NCBI GenBank assembly: GCA_028751875.1
Contig: CM054144.1
Coordinates: 14,189,209 to 14,253,208, forward strand
Direction of reading: 5' to 3'
Source of the DNA: Rapana venosa
Taxonomy: Eukaryota > Mollusca > Gastropoda > Neogastropoda > Muricidae
DNA: 64,000 bases
In this document: positions 1 to 11,449 of the stretch, in pieces
How positions within the stretch are numbered: position 1 is the first letter of the stretch
Layout: each line of letters begins with the position of its first letter
Notes under the pieces: generated by a model
What the model was told of the DNA's origin: nothing
The model's input: the letters and a program-made list of their open reading frames with translations, nothing else
Databases searched by the model: none
Translations under genes and position numbers: made by a program

Positions 1-1639
1 TTTATTGGCAAGCTAAATTAGAAATGATTTTTAGAATGGATTCATGGTTTTCGTTCTCGCATTTGCCCAGCCTTTGTACAGTATCTGTTATCCATGTTGT
101 GCTAATTTTCTTGAAAGTATGGAACTTCCTATTCACATGTTCTGCAGTAAAAACAAATGCAGTGTCGCAAAGTTTTTTGTGGAAATAATGTATTCTGAGC
201 AGATCAACTGTCATAGTATAGTGGGGTACAGGTTGTCATTTTTTGTTCAGCCTTTCTGTTATTGCATTTAATTTGTACCCAAGTGAAACCTGGGTTGTGT
301 AACACTAAAAATGAGAAGTTTAGCTGGTTTGTGGTTTTTTTGATTATTGGTCTTTAAGTAAGCTTATACAATGCAGTTGTACAAAACAGATACTTTGGCT
401 GTATTTTTTGTTGTTGTGGGAGCTTTAAATCACTGTGTATAGTCAAAGAAAAAACGTGCTTTTCAGCAAGCAATGGATGGTTGTGACAAGCTAGTCTTGT
501 ATTTATAGGGCTATCCTTTTTTTAATAGTGATCGTCATTCAACAGCTTTGTACATTATGGGTTTTGAAACATTATGTTTTCTGGGAACTTTAATTACCTC
601 AATGTTTTTTTGTTTGTTTGTTTTTTTTGGATGGTACTCTCATATAAAGTACTGAGAGTGCATAAGTGATAGCAGTTTACTGGCTGACACAGGCCTTTTT
701 TCATTGTTAATTGCAAACATATCAGTTTGGGTATTGGTCATCGTTCGTGTATTGCCCATTGTAGCTATAGATTTTTTATTCCAACATAGCCTGACGGAAA
801 TGTATATGAAGCTGAGAATACACGATATAACAAACCTATTTTGATGACCTAGTTATTGATGTGAAATAGGATTTACTACACAAAGAATGTATAGGTTTAA
901 TAACCATTACATTCATTTTTTTCCTTGTAAATTCCTGACAGCCCTGTAACAAAATTGATGAATAACCTGAAAAATGTTTCGTAGGTTTTGTATGGGGGGT
1001 GGGGGATTAGTGGATGATCACACGACCACTGACACGTTATTTCAACGCCAAACAGACTTATTATTTTTTTTTTTTTTTTTTTTTTCCAGATAAAAATAAG
1101 TTTGCAACAACTTTTAAAAAAAAAAACACAAACAACATGATTGTTTTCCACTTACCATTTCAAGTTGTCTGTCTCTTCTTCCTCGCTGCTGTAAATATTA
1201 CAAACACTACGTCTCACTGCTGGAACTAAAAACGCTTGTTTTTTGTCACTTCTGGGTTTGAAACCTATACTAGAATGAACACAAAACCATGACAGGTAAA
1301 TATATTTTTCAAAGTAATGAGGAAATGTTGGACAAAAGCAAACAACAACTTCTTGGGATTTATTCGGTGGGCCTGTCATTGTGTCACTACTGCAGGTCAG
1401 AGCACTGGGAAAAAAAAGGCCTAACCGTCCCTAAGCCTACACGTCCCGTCTACCTCTCGCCCTTCACACGCCCTGATCCCAGAGGGGAGTTCAACAGTTC
1501 ATCAGAGAGGAGAGTCCCTTCAGTCAAAAAAAAAGAGGCTGGGAGTTAGGGTTGGGTTAGCCAGTGGCTCGCAGCATGATATGAAAAGTGGGTAAAACGG
1601 CAGAATACTTGTACACCAAGGCTGGTCAAAACCTTGATA

Positions 1640-1812
1640 AAATGTCCATAGAGACAAATCTGATGAAATGTCCACAAATATCTGAAATGCTCAACAAATC
1701 TGAAATGTCTAACAAACAAAACTTCATAAGATACAAATCTAAATGTTCTCAAGACAAATCTGATTGTAAATGTTCTCCAAAAACTTTAATGTTCTCTCTA
1801 AACAAATCTTGA
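1640..1812. repeat. Short tandem repeat, about 17-18 bp unit
   Basis: Repeated variants of ACAAATCTGAAATGTTC-like units are visible. The inverted relative at 40,130-40,290 carries the same unit on the other strand (CAGATTTGTAGAACATTT) in a cleaner array, so the array predates the inverted duplication. The same array recurs at 18,016-18,188 in copy A'. Confidence 0.75.
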
Positions 1813-1965
1813 TCTTCTGCCAAAGAAAAACAAAACAAGAACTTGACCAAGGTCTTTGTTCAAGTATCTGTACATGAAATACTGTTTAGTGTAGAGTTTA
1901 TTGGATGCGTCAAGAACTGAGTCTTGGCTACGAACATTTCTGTCATCTCTTGTCTCTCCTCTATT

Positions 1966-2140
1966 TTTCTTCTCCTTCTCTCTCACTCCTCCCCCTCTCT
2001 CTCTCCTACTCCCCGTCCCTCTCTCTCACTCTCTCTCTCATTCGTCTCCCTCCCTCTCTCTCTCTCCCTCTCCTCATCCCTCATCTCTCCTTCTCCCTCC
2101 CCCCTCTCTCTCTCCCTCTCTCATCCATGTGCAGAAGATA
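1966..2140. repeat. CT-rich (pyrimidine) microsatellite
   Basis: A nearly pure run of CTCTCT and CCCTCT units. Open frames here are long only because the tract lacks stop codons in several frames. The same tract is at 18,342-18,516. Confidence 0.9.
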
Positions 2141-2582
2141 TCGGCTACACTTTCTCATAGAAATACTCTGTCTCTAGTCTCCTCTATATAACTCTGTCTC
2201 TTCTGTCTGGTCTGTCTGTCAGTCTCTCTTTCTCACTATGTGACAAATCCGAGGATTCACACCACAAAGAATCTCTTTTTCTTTCTGCCCACCTTTTATT
2301 TATTAATGAAAAATATTTTATTATTCCCCGGGCCGCCCCTCTCTCTCCGTCCTCACCTCCTCCCCCCCCTCTGCATGTCTCATGCATTGTGATTACTTAA
2401 TCAGTCTAGACGCAAAAAAAAACTTCGACGGTTTAGATTATTCAAATGTCTGTCAGAAATAAACATTACATGCACAAAATAAAACTATTTTATTTTTCTA
2501 AAATGCATGTTATGTGGCTGTGAATTAAATGCATCCCGGGACAAACTTCCCAACTCGTCCCAAACTCCCGATAACTCCCAAC

Positions 2583-2730
2583 TTACCTCCCCCCCCCCCC
2601 CCCCCAACCTCCTAACCTAACTCTCTCACTCCCAACTAACTTCCCCACCCCCTCCACTACTCCCTTCCCCCCCCCCCCCCCCTCTAAACTCACAACTCCC
2701 CTCAACTCCCCGCCCCACCCCCCCCTCTTC
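2583..2730. repeat. C-rich tract with long poly-C runs
   Basis: Two poly-C runs of roughly 16 bases lie in a CCTCC/CCCAAC-rich stretch. The identical tract is at 18,959-19,106. The right inverted arm ends at a matching poly-G run near 39,510, so this tract marks a duplication breakpoint. Long runs of one base are also where sequence errors concentrate. Confidence 0.85.
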
Positions 2731-3837
2731 TCTCTACCTCTCTCTGCACTCTCGGCTCGGGTTCTCCTCACTCCTCACGCTCTATCTATCACTACCTATC
2801 GATTGTTTGACCTATCTATTCTATCTAATAATAAGTGTGAGGTTCTGTGTGTGTGTGTGATGTGAGTTGTTTACTATACTAAATTTATAACATTATAACA
2901 GATATAACAGAACAGCGCTTTAATAAATAACTTAATGATTTTATTTCAGTAAGCAGAAACGAAATAACTAATCCCACCCACAGAGTCACGACACAGACTT
3001 GCCGTGATACTATAATTACACAGAACACACGTGTATGCAAATGAGCTCTGTGTGCCAAATATAAAAGCACATAATTTATTTATTTGTGCATACCGTAAAG
3101 GTTCCTCTTGGATAAAAATCTTGTATTTTCAGATTTGTAGATGTTAAACAATAAGACAAAATTGTAACTGGCTGGTGGTCCACACTTAGCACACACGCAA
3201 CTCACGAGGGATGCAAACTAACACCTGCATACAACACCCCACAACACTCTACACCACACACTTACCTGCATAATTGAAATGAAATATTAACACATGGAGG
3301 TGTTAAAAACAGCTCCTAAATACATTTTAAGAAGAGAACTACAAACAACACGCAACAAACAAATAAATCAGCAAATGAGGGACAGAAAGAACAAAAAAAA
3401 CCAAATACAGACAAATCCCGATAAACAATAACAATAACAACAGCTCCCCCATTCCAAAATATAATCCAAAAGGGCCTGTGAACTATTCAAAACCAATTAG
3501 GAAGATTGAATGAAAAGAATATTTTTTAATGTACTACATCCCCCCCTCTATACTTACCATTGGCATACACCTTTAAAACCCTCGCTCCCGCCCCCCTTCC
3601 CCCATCCCCTACCCCCCCCCTTCGTCCCCTCCCTCGGACATGAATATATAATTCCTTTGAGAGTTATTGCTTTAAACATGGACATCATGCCAAAATTAGT
3701 GTGGTGTGTATGAAAATCTCTCGCGCACCACGGTCAAAAGCCTGTTCACTTTTTTTTGTCGTTTCGGAAAATTATTATTGAGTTGCCCAAGGAAAAGGAG
3801 GAAGAAAAACTTCCCACGTAAAATACCTCCAGCCCAA
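2731..3837. other. Unique-looking AT-rich stretch, no gene seen
   Basis: Mixed AT-rich DNA without a supported open frame, a transposon motif or a repeat unit. Small poly-A and CT patches are present. The second copy lies at 19,107-20,213. Confidence 0.6.
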
Positions 3838-4000
3838 AACACACACTCACATACAACACATTCAACACACACATTTTACTGACGAACACTTAAAGACACA
3901 ACACCTACATCACACACACTTACCACACAAACCCACACATATACATACACAACACACCCACACAACAGCACAACACATACAACACACACCAACCGGGTTC
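3838..4000. repeat. Degenerate CA/ACA-rich repeat
   Basis: Irregular CACA, ACAAC and ACACCC units with no fixed period. The second copy is at 20,214-20,376. Further CA-rich patches follow at 4,350-4,442 and 4,650-4,795; the latter has a GCGCGC core near 4,674 that could form Z-DNA. Confidence 0.8.
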
Positions 4001-4649
4001 CCCATCACTGTTAGCATTCTTAGGAAGTTTATTGTGTAACTGTGTTTAATGTAAATATATTGCAAACCAACAAACAAACTCAAAACAAATCATCCTTCAT
4101 ATGGGGTATTTTTACTGATGCTAATCGAAGGAGTACAGTTAGGGTTTCATACACACCGGCAATGTCTTTTCTTTGTATTAAAGTTAAAATACAAGTCAAG
4201 TCAAGTCAAAAACACTTTAATCATCCCATAAGGGCAATTAACAGATACTGGACAGCAACATTTGTAACCTATAAATTAACTCACAAGATCGGCCAAAAAC
4301 ATATTTTTCAGATTGTTATATAAAACATTCCGAGGATAGCTTAAAAAAACAATTATCACACACACAAACCCAGGTTCGGTTCGGCGCACACACAAGACGC
4401 ACTCGCGTACACACAACCCACACACGCCACGCCGCACACACAAGTGTAGGAATACAATGTTTAAAAACCATTGATTGGAAAAGACATAAACTTACTTTTT
4501 TACGCGTGCAGCCCACCCATAACACGACACACCAATAGATGAACACAATTAATAAAATACTATAGACAGAAAACCACACACAGCACTACCCATTCACCCG
4601 TGTACTATAAAATACGCATTAGTTCTACCAAAGACAACAATAAACTTTA

Positions 4650-4795
4650 ACACACAACACACACACACTGGCGCGCGAGTCGGCGCGCGCGCGTGCGCAC
4701 TACAAAAAGGACACACACAATCACACACACACGAGACAACACAACACACACACACACCCACACACAACACACACACACACACAATTTAGAATCAT
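4650..4795. repeat. CA repeat with a GCGC/CGCA core
   Basis: Alternating purine-pyrimidine sequence: CA runs flank a short run of GCGCGCG. The same patch is at 21,026-21,171 in copy A'. Confidence 0.85.
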
Positions 4796-5323
4796 TTTCT
4801 TGAGACCAAAAGAAGATACAGTAGTACATTATTTTCATACCAACCACCACACACACGCACAACGCGCACATTGACCAATCAGGGGTTGTAAATCAGAGAT
4901 GTAAAACTGTTTAGTAGTCAGTGATGTTTAGGAAATTAGAATCGAATGACTACTGGAACAAAAGAAATTCTTTATATCTAATATGTTTTAACTGATAGTG
5001 GATGCAAACCGAAAGCGGCGTCCAGAAGGCATCAAAACTGTGAAATTCCGAAGACATCATTGTATTGAACGGCCAAGATCCTGGGCAAGTCACTTTGTGC
5101 ACAAGCAAGGCAGCTGATCGCAGGTAAACGGGTGCATGAGATCTCTTTTGAGTCTACTCCAAAAATTAATTTGGCGCAGATTCTAATATTCTAAAATTAT
5201 CCCGAAGACCTATGCTTGTTTTGAACACATAAAATTGGAATGTACCAACCAGACGAAAGCAATACTTATAGAACACTCACTATGTAGGACTAGTAGAACA
5301 AAGGAAGGAATCTTTTGTCACCA

Positions 5324-5535
5324 TAAAAATTAGTTAAGCTTCCATAAAAAATTACGTTTTTGTCCCTTTTTTGACAATAGCGTCAGTGTTAGCCATAGCC
5401 AGTTTATAATAATTTTTGTGATAAAAAATAGTTCCCAGATACTTGTACTTCGAAACATTTTCAAACGTTCTTGACTATGGATGATAACCATGCCTCAGAA
5501 GTGTGACCCCCGATCTCTTCTGGAAGTCGTCACTA
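5324..5535. repeat. Decayed continuation of the direct repeat
   Basis: After 5,323 the match to 21,700-21,890 continues but is suddenly broken by frequent one-base insertions, deletions and substitutions (for example around the two AAAAAATAGTTCCC blocks), then ends. A sharp change from perfect to noisy identity is more typical of a switch in sequence source or quality than of gradual evolution. Confidence 0.7.
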
Positions 5536-5769
5536 GCGCAACACTCTCAACACTAGGCTACCCCCACCCCCCTACTTTATTTAAAACGAGACTTGGCTCT
5601 AGTGCTTACTATGTGCATAGCTACTATTTGCAGTGGAAATGTAAAATGTTTTGATGCTTATACATAGTTGTACTATAATGTTAACAAATAGGGCTTTTAA
5701 GTAAACTGTTTATTTGTTTGGTACATTAAGGTGCGTACGAGATAAATATGGGACTTTCGAAACACTTGA
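5536..5769. other. No recognisable feature
   Basis: AT-rich sequence between the end of the repeat and a CA array. I see no open frame, SINE head or tandem unit. Confidence 0.5.
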
Positions 5770-5985
5770 ACACACCCAAACACGCACACAGCACGCTCAC
5801 CCTCTTCCACTCTTACACACACACACACACACACACAACACACACACACACACACAACACACACACACACACCACAACACAACCACCACCCGCCGCCGAT
5901 AACCACCACCACACCACACCACACACACACACACACACCAACACTACATCACAAAGACACAACACACACACCACACACGTACACA
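5770..5985. repeat. CA-rich microsatellite
   Basis: Runs of (AC)n interrupted by ACAACAC and CACCACC units. Confidence 0.9.
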
Positions 5986-6059
5986 CCAATTTTTTCCTTT
6001 TTTTGTACGGGGATGGTTAAAAAAGCCGAAAGCAATACTAAAATTATGTATTAGATATT

Positions 6060-6410
6060 TACTCTTCGATAGCACAGTGGTAAGATCTGACCGACTCCCT
6101 ATTATGGGTTTTTTATATATGAAATTTCACAGCATAGGCCTTGATTCTTGGCCCAAGCCACCTAAGAGAATTTTCAACCGGAGGTCAAAACCTTTCCGCG
6201 TGTCCACCACACGTGAACCTCGTTTATAACCTCGATACTTGACTTTTCGGGAGGAGTATGGGAAGGGGGTGGAGTACTAATAACCTCGGGGGGAAAAATC
6301 AGTTTGAACGAGTGCCTCAGTGGTGGCTCGAACCCCGCGGCCTATACTTCTGTTGAGCGCAACAACGCTCTAACCACTAGCCTTATCCTTCCCCCCCTCT
6401 AATAATTCGT
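6060..6410 (-). mobile_element. Decayed tRNA-type SINE pieces (family 1)
   Basis: At 6,225-6,405 the minus strand reads as the family-1 SINE head: a block like CTAGTGGTTAGAGCGTTG (box A) and a box-B-like GGGTTCGAGCC, followed by the body with GAAAAGTC and TATAAACGAGG fragments. A second, plus-strand tRNA-like start (GATAGCACAGTGGTAAGA) lies near 6,068. Both are incomplete and heavily mutated. Confidence 0.6.
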
Positions 6411-6590
6411 CTTCCTAAGATCACAATGCATAAGTTTAAAAAACGCCGTCCAGCGATCATTTCTAATTTGATTCAAAGGTAGTTCATTATAAAACAAGTT
6501 AGTTGCAATGTACCTCAGCTTTCGCTACTTTCTACGCAGTTGCCCTGTAACAATTGGGTATTATGCGAGTTGTTTCTGAAATTGATAACC
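6411..6590. other. No recognisable feature
   Basis: AT-rich unique sequence between SINE fragments. Confidence 0.5.
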
Positions 6591-6595
6591 ATTTT

Positions 6596-6740
6596 AGGGG
6601 GGGCAGAGCTCAGTGGTTAGAGCGACTGATTTGAATCTTGAGGGATTTCATAACACAGGTTCGGGCCTTGGTTGCACCGTCTACAAGGATTTTTTTCTCT
6701 GGAGCTAAAATTTACCGTAACTCAGTCTCAGAAAATCATG
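6596..6740 (+). mobile_element. SINE head fragment (family 1)
   Basis: GAGCTCAGTGGTTAGAGCGA is a clear tRNA-like box A. A box-B-like ACAGGTTCGGGCC follows, then the CTGGAGCTAA start of the SINE body. The rest is lost. Confidence 0.65.
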
Positions 6741-6799
6741 CGTCTTTTTTTTGTTTCTCGGCAAGAGCTCCGAAGTTCACCCTGCGGTGAGATTTTTGG

Positions 6800-7018
6800 C
6801 GTAATGCGACCATTTTTTTGGCGCACCATTAAGGTAGCCGCATTCTGAATCAGGATGCATTGTAAAAACACCATGTGCATGTGGTTTTTGAGATGCGTCA
6901 TCCATCCCCACCAGCACGAATTCGCCCTACACTATGAAATAAATAACCAAGTTTTAATGTGTGCGCCAGTGTACTGCGTGCGGTTCGCGCACACGGGACC
7001 AAGTACTTTTCGTGGATT
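6800..7018 (-). mobile_element. SINE 3' body fragment (family 1)
   Basis: The minus strand carries GTGCGCGAACCGCACGC, CGCACACATTAAAAC, the GTGGGGATGGATGAC segment and a CACATGCACATGG-like end. These are pieces of the family-1 body in the expected order, badly eroded. A separate recurring block (GCGACC...AAGGTAGCCGCATTC) at 6,805-6,850 is also seen near 10,580, 11,370, 22,985 and, inverted, 47,050. Confidence 0.55.
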
Positions 7019-7020
7019 GG

Positions 7021-7325
7021 AGTAAGGTAAGGTAAAGGTAAAGGTGTCCCATACCTATGGTGTTCGTAGGGGAGTCGAGCATCAGAGTACCTAACTCTCA
7101 AGGGGCCATCAAATTGAGGGCGACGCCCTCTCCTCTCCTCGCAGTTGTGGGGGGGGAGGTTGTGAGTTGGAGGGGGTTGCTTATACCTTCCCTGGACGCC
7201 AAAGAGGCAGGTACCATTTATAGTATAGGGGAACTAAGGGAACTGCACTGGACCAAGGTGCGCAAACGGTCACCCATCCAACCATGCTCGATGCTGCTTA
7301 ACCTTGGCCTGGGGAATAGTTACTG
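7021..7325 (-). mobile_element. SINE family 2 copy, head missing
   Basis: This matches 23,030-23,330 and the reverse of the family-2 copy at 15,710-15,940. Shared blocks on the plus strand are AAGGTAAAGGTGTCCCAT, TGAGGGCGACGCCC, CTTCCCTGGACGCC, AGGCAGGTACC and GCTGCTTAACCTT. In the other copies the plus-strand right end is a tRNA-like head read from the minus strand; here that head is lost. The left end, AAGGTAAAGGTAAAGG, would be the simple-sequence tail. Confidence 0.75.
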
Positions 7326-7329
7326 ATGT

Positions 7330-7442
7330 TTGAAATCAAGGGAAAAGCTTTTCCGCTCAACCGATGCATCTGTGGTGGCTCGAAGCCGGGACCATCAATC
7401 CCAAGCGCATCACTAGAACCCTAAGGTTATCATCGCCCTTTT
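7330..7442 (-). mobile_element. SINE head fragment (family 1)
   Basis: The minus strand reads a box-A-like TAGTGATGCGCTTG and a box-B-like TCCCGGCTTCGAGCCACC, then the start of the SINE body. Only the first third is present. Confidence 0.5.
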
Positions 7443-8160
7443 GTCGTCTGATTTAGTTTTTGGGGTGAAAAAACTTCCCTGAGTCTATGTAATGAGTTGT
7501 GTTCATGGTCTTTGTCAGCATATCTTCGTTCGATTATCGTCACCCCTGCTCACCAGAGTTGATTGGAGACGCCATTTCGTGGTCTATTGTCCACCAGATC
7601 TTCACCCAGTTGCTCGTGACCTTCTCACACAGAGATGGAATTCGTGGCCACCCATGTCTTTGTCACCCAGGTGAGTCTCAACAGTGATCATCGCCCTTCT
7701 CACCAGATATTATGGAGACGCCACCCATGGGTCCTTTGTCACCAATCTTCATCCAGATGATCATGCACCCTTGCTCACCAGAGATCATGAAGATGCCACT
7801 GGCCGACGATGTTTGGAGCGCAGTGACCCAGAACATAGAGTCCAAATCCTCCATGACTCAGTAACCAGATGGTCAGATGTTCTGGGCTTGAAGGGTTTAT
7901 AGAATGGGAGAAAAGAGTAAATGCTTCACTGAATCCCTGAAAGGGCAGACCTAGTGCACACCTCTGCCTCGTTCCGATGCCCCAGTGATCTATAACAATC
8001 CACGGCCGTATCACACTTCGTCTTCTACTGGATTGAACGCGAAGTAGGTAGGAGTTTGGGGGCTTAGGTATCGAAGTGGCGTTCCATTATGACCTTCCCA
8101 TCTCTGAAACACTTTTTAGGGACAGATGCACGTCCCCCAATCCGACATTTCCACCAACTG
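7443..8160. repeat. Weak tandem-like repeats of CACCAGA...GAGACGCCAC blocks
   Basis: The phrases CTCACCAGA, GGAGACGCCA and TTTGTCACC recur between about 7,545 and 7,800 at spacings near 100-150 bases, suggesting an old degraded tandem array. The open frames that cross it are short and not conserved. No gene is supported. Confidence 0.4.
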
Positions 8161-8163
8161 GTC

Positions 8164-8220
8164 ATTCTCTTCTTCTTCTTCTTCTTCTTCTTCTTCTTCT
8201 TCTCTTCTTCTTTCTTCTAC
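8164..8220. repeat. (CTT)n microsatellite
   Basis: About 17 tandem CTT triplets with small interruptions. Confidence 0.95.
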
Positions 8221-8640
8221 AGTCTCTTCTTCTTTAAACACTGCTGACACCCAACTACTGATGCCTGTCATAGGATGCGAAAGTGCGCTGCACGGCCGCT
8301 ACACTCCTTGTCAAGTCAGGCCATCTGCATGGCCGACTTCGACGCGGTGTTACCGACTATGAGCATGCAGTTAGGGTTTCTAAGTTCATCAATCGTGTCG
8401 CCGAAAAGATGTTGGTGTCGCTAAAAACGGCACGAGGCAGCCTACGTTGGCCTCTCAACAGTGCTCATGAGGGGAAGGGACACCTCACGGCCCCCCAAAC
8501 ATGTCCTGCAAGCACTTTCACTACCATCTGGTGTACTCATCCTTCTTGCTCGATTCCTCATAAGTCAAAGCATTGAGGATTTGTCCTGACAGTTGTGGTC
8601 ATGGTGAGCGTTATCTCAGTTCTGTTGGGGCATGTGTCTC
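8221..8640. other. No recognisable feature
   Basis: Mixed-composition sequence. No repeat unit, SINE motif or conserved frame can be supported. Confidence 0.4.
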
Positions 8641-8835
8641 TCTACAGTTTCTAACAACGTCATCAAGAGCTCTCATCCAACGCATCAAGAGCTACATCAC
8701 GCATCAAGAGCTTGCACAAGAGCTTTCATCAACGACCTCAGAAGATCTAGCATCAATCGCTGGCATAGAGGTAGCATCAACGGGCCGGCAAGAGCTAGCA
8801 TCAACGCAGTCATGATCTAGCATCACACATCAGAG
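8641..8835. repeat. Short tandem repeat of GCATCAAGAGCT-type units
   Basis: Variants of CATCAAGAGCT and GCATCAACG recur about every 20-25 bases. This runs directly into the larger minisatellite and may be its decayed edge. Confidence 0.6.
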
Positions 8836-8889
8836 CTAGCACAAGGGAGCCGACAGTCATTACCAAGTAGTTCTTCGTTGTCGAAGCAG

Positions 8890-10490
8890 GATAACTCAAA
8901 CATCATCGAGCACAATCGTCGCCAGCAGTATTAAAGCGGAATATTTTCGTTCGCACATCATGGCCGGAGCAGACTCAAGTGCAACATCTTATGGCCGAGC
9001 AGTATCAAGCGCAACATCATGGCCGGAGCGAGTACAAGCGAAACATCATGGCCGGAGCAGTATGCAAGCGCAACCACCATCATTGGCCTGATGCAGTATC
9101 AATGCAAACATCAATTGCCGGAGCATATCACGTGGCCACCTCATGGCCGTATGCAGTATCAAGTTCCACATCATTGGGGGCCGGAGGCAGTATCAACGCA
9201 ACTTCGTGGGGCATCGTCGTCGGAAGCAATATGAAGAGCCACATCGTCCGCGGATCGGCATCAAGAACATCGTCGGAAGCAGCATGCAAGAACAACATCG
9301 TCCGCCAGATCATTATCAAAGTAAAACACGTCGTTCGAAGCAGTATCAGAACAACATCGTCGTCGAAGCAGCATCAAGAACAACATCGTCCGTCGAAGTC
9401 ATGTAAATCAAGAACAACATCGTTGTTCGGAGCAGCCATCAGACATCGTCGGAGCAGCAACAAGAACAACTACTGACGTCAGAGCGGTAATCAAAAACAA
9501 CATCGTCGTTTGAAGCATATCAAGAACAACATCGACTGAGGGCGGCTATCAAGAACAACATCGTCGCCAGAGCAGTTTCAAGCGCAACGTTGTCGCGAAG
9601 CAGCATCAAGAACATCGTCGTCGGAGAGCAAGCATAAAGTGAACAACATCGTCCCGTCGGAGCGAGAGCATAAAGAACAACATCGTCGTCGGATGCAGCA
9701 TCACGAGAACAACATCGTCGTTCGAGCAGCAGTCAAAACATCGTCCGTCGTCGAGCAGCTGCCAACATTGTTGTCAAAAGAGCAGAATGCAAGCGCAAAC
9801 AACATAGCAAAGCAGTATCAAAAGCATAATCGTGTCCCGCAGGAACAATCTTACGAACCCAGCCATCATTGCCACTGCAGTATTCATGAGCAACATCATT
9901 CGCAACATCTTTTCCGTGCAGCTTGGTAATCATAGCCAACATTGACATCGTGGAAACAAAATCGAGAACCTAGTATGTGTCGGAGCAGCGATCAAGAACA
10001 TCATCGTCGAGTGAGCAGCATCAAGAACAACATCGTCGTCTGAGCCGCAACAATAACAACAATCGTCACTCATCAAAGAGCAGAACAATTGCAAAAACGT
10101 CCTCAGAGGAGTAACAAGTGCAACATCCATACCCGAAGAAGTCTCAGAGCAACAACATTCGTTCGTCGTGTGAGCAGCAACCAAAAGCAACATCGTGCAA
10201 CATGCTGTTTGAGCAGCATCAAGACAACAACAATCCCCCGTAGCAGTAATCAAGGCAACTTCATCGTCGAGCAGTATCAAGAACAAAATCGAGTCGGAGC
10301 ATTATAAGAATCAAAATCGTTTGTCGGAGCAGCTCAAGAACAAAAACGTTTGTCGGGCACGGATCAAGACAAATCTTTGTCAAGCAGCATCAAGAGCAAC
10401 ATCATCCCCGGAACAAGCAGTCAATGGAGCACATCAATCGCAGCAGTATCGAAGAACATCGTCACCTCGGAGCATTAATCCACAACGACA
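8890..10490. repeat. Minisatellite of about 29 bp (left arm array)
   Basis: The unit is close to GAGCAGTATCAAGAACAACA followed by TCGTCGTCG, with an early block (about 8,940-9,180) in which ATCATGGCCG replaces ATCGTCGTCG. About 50 units are present with many one-base indels. The right inverted arm holds the same unit reverse-complemented at 47,195-47,535 but only about 12 times and with cleaner units. The 165-residue and similar open frames here are repeat translations, not genes. Confidence 0.9.
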
Positions 10491-10559
10491 AAAATGTAAG
10501 TTTACAGCACATTTATTTGATGTTATCCTCTGTGTAGAGCATCAAAGTTACCATCACTA

Positions 10560-10950
10560 ATGAGAGATGTTAGGTAATGCGGACCACTTCCCTCCTGCCC
10601 CCCCTCCCCAACCTTTAAGGCTAGCGGCATTCCATGACGTTCGAGATTGAGATTGTCCTAAATAACACCAGTGTGTTATAGTGCATCATTTTGTAAAAAA
10701 TATTATCTGCTTCTCCACAGCTCAAAAGCCTACGCTTACTTGGTTTTAATGTGTGCGTAATATTTATTAATGTGTATTCGCACATCGGACCTCGTTTATA
10801 GTTTCATGTCGAAGGACTTTCAGGCGTAGTTTGAGTCTGTACTGATAACACAGGGAAAGACATTTCCCTTGAACGGGTGCTGTGGTGGTTGACCTCCAGG
10901 ACAATTAGATCACAAGCACATAGTTTTAAACCATTATGCTATCACGCCCC
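10560..10950 (-). mobile_element. SINE family 1, degraded
   Basis: On the minus strand: a head remnant near 10,945, then ACTATAAACGAGGTCCGATG, GCGAATACACATTAATA and ACGCACACATTAAAACC in body order. The plus-strand left flank has the recurring GCGGACCAC...AACCTTTAAGG block also found at 47,050-47,130. Confidence 0.6.
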
Positions 10951-11039
10951 TACAAACATGTTCAAAATTCTAAATCACAACCTAACGGAATCAAAAGTAT
11001 TCCATTTATCATTTATCTATTTGAGTTCTTTATGAATTT

Positions 11040-11215
11040 TTCGAGATAATGGTAATCATCAATCATGTGATTTTTTACATCCTCTTTCCCGGAGTGCATG
11101 TGGTTTTGTCAATTTTGTTCATACTGTTTCCGACCTGGGCAGCACATACCTACTCTACAAAAGCGGAACAGGATTTAACGTGTTGCGCAAGAATTTCAGC
11201 AATATGTTGAAGCCT
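11040..11215 (-). mobile_element. SINE family 1, 3' half
   Basis: The minus strand reads AAATCCTGTTCCGCTTTTG, a GTAGGTATGTGC segment, ACAAAATTGACAAAACC, and the end CATGATTGATGATTACC-TTATCTCGA. This is the family-1 3' half. It has no close partner in the right inverted arm, so it was inserted after, or lost since, the duplication. Confidence 0.6.
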
Positions 11216-11449
11216 GATAAGAAATAATCACAAAGATCTTTGCTGCAGAAGCTTTTTTGTTGTTCACAATATTCGGTCATTTTTTTCTTGATAAGAAGTG
11301 ATTCTGTTATGTTCCTCGACTAGGAACACACGCGATGTGCCAATGGTGATATATTTCCGATGATGCCCACCGTTCACCCACCTTACGTAGCCACATTCCG
11401 ACTTCGGGTAGAAGTCATAGAAACATCATTCGCGCGGAATGGGTTATTT

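Larger units (their letters stand above)
1..5323. repeat. Direct segmental repeat, copy A
   Basis: This block is the same sequence as 16,377-21,699. Every landmark compared lies at a constant offset of 16,376, including homopolymers such as the poly-T near 1,065 and the long C runs near 2,590 and 2,670, so there is no net insertion or deletion. The first mismatch is at 5,324 (T here, A at 21,700). The left limit is unknown because the window starts inside the repeat. The content is AT-rich unique-looking DNA with CT, C-rich and CA tracts and no convincing gene. Part of it (up to about 2,540) also has a diverged reverse-complement relative at 39,510-41,720. It is either a very recent tandem duplication or one sequence placed twice by an assembler. 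Confidence 0.97.

Noticed and set aside
8890..10490. CRISPR-like array
   Set aside because: Units follow one another without unique spacers and the organism is an animal; it is a minisatellite.
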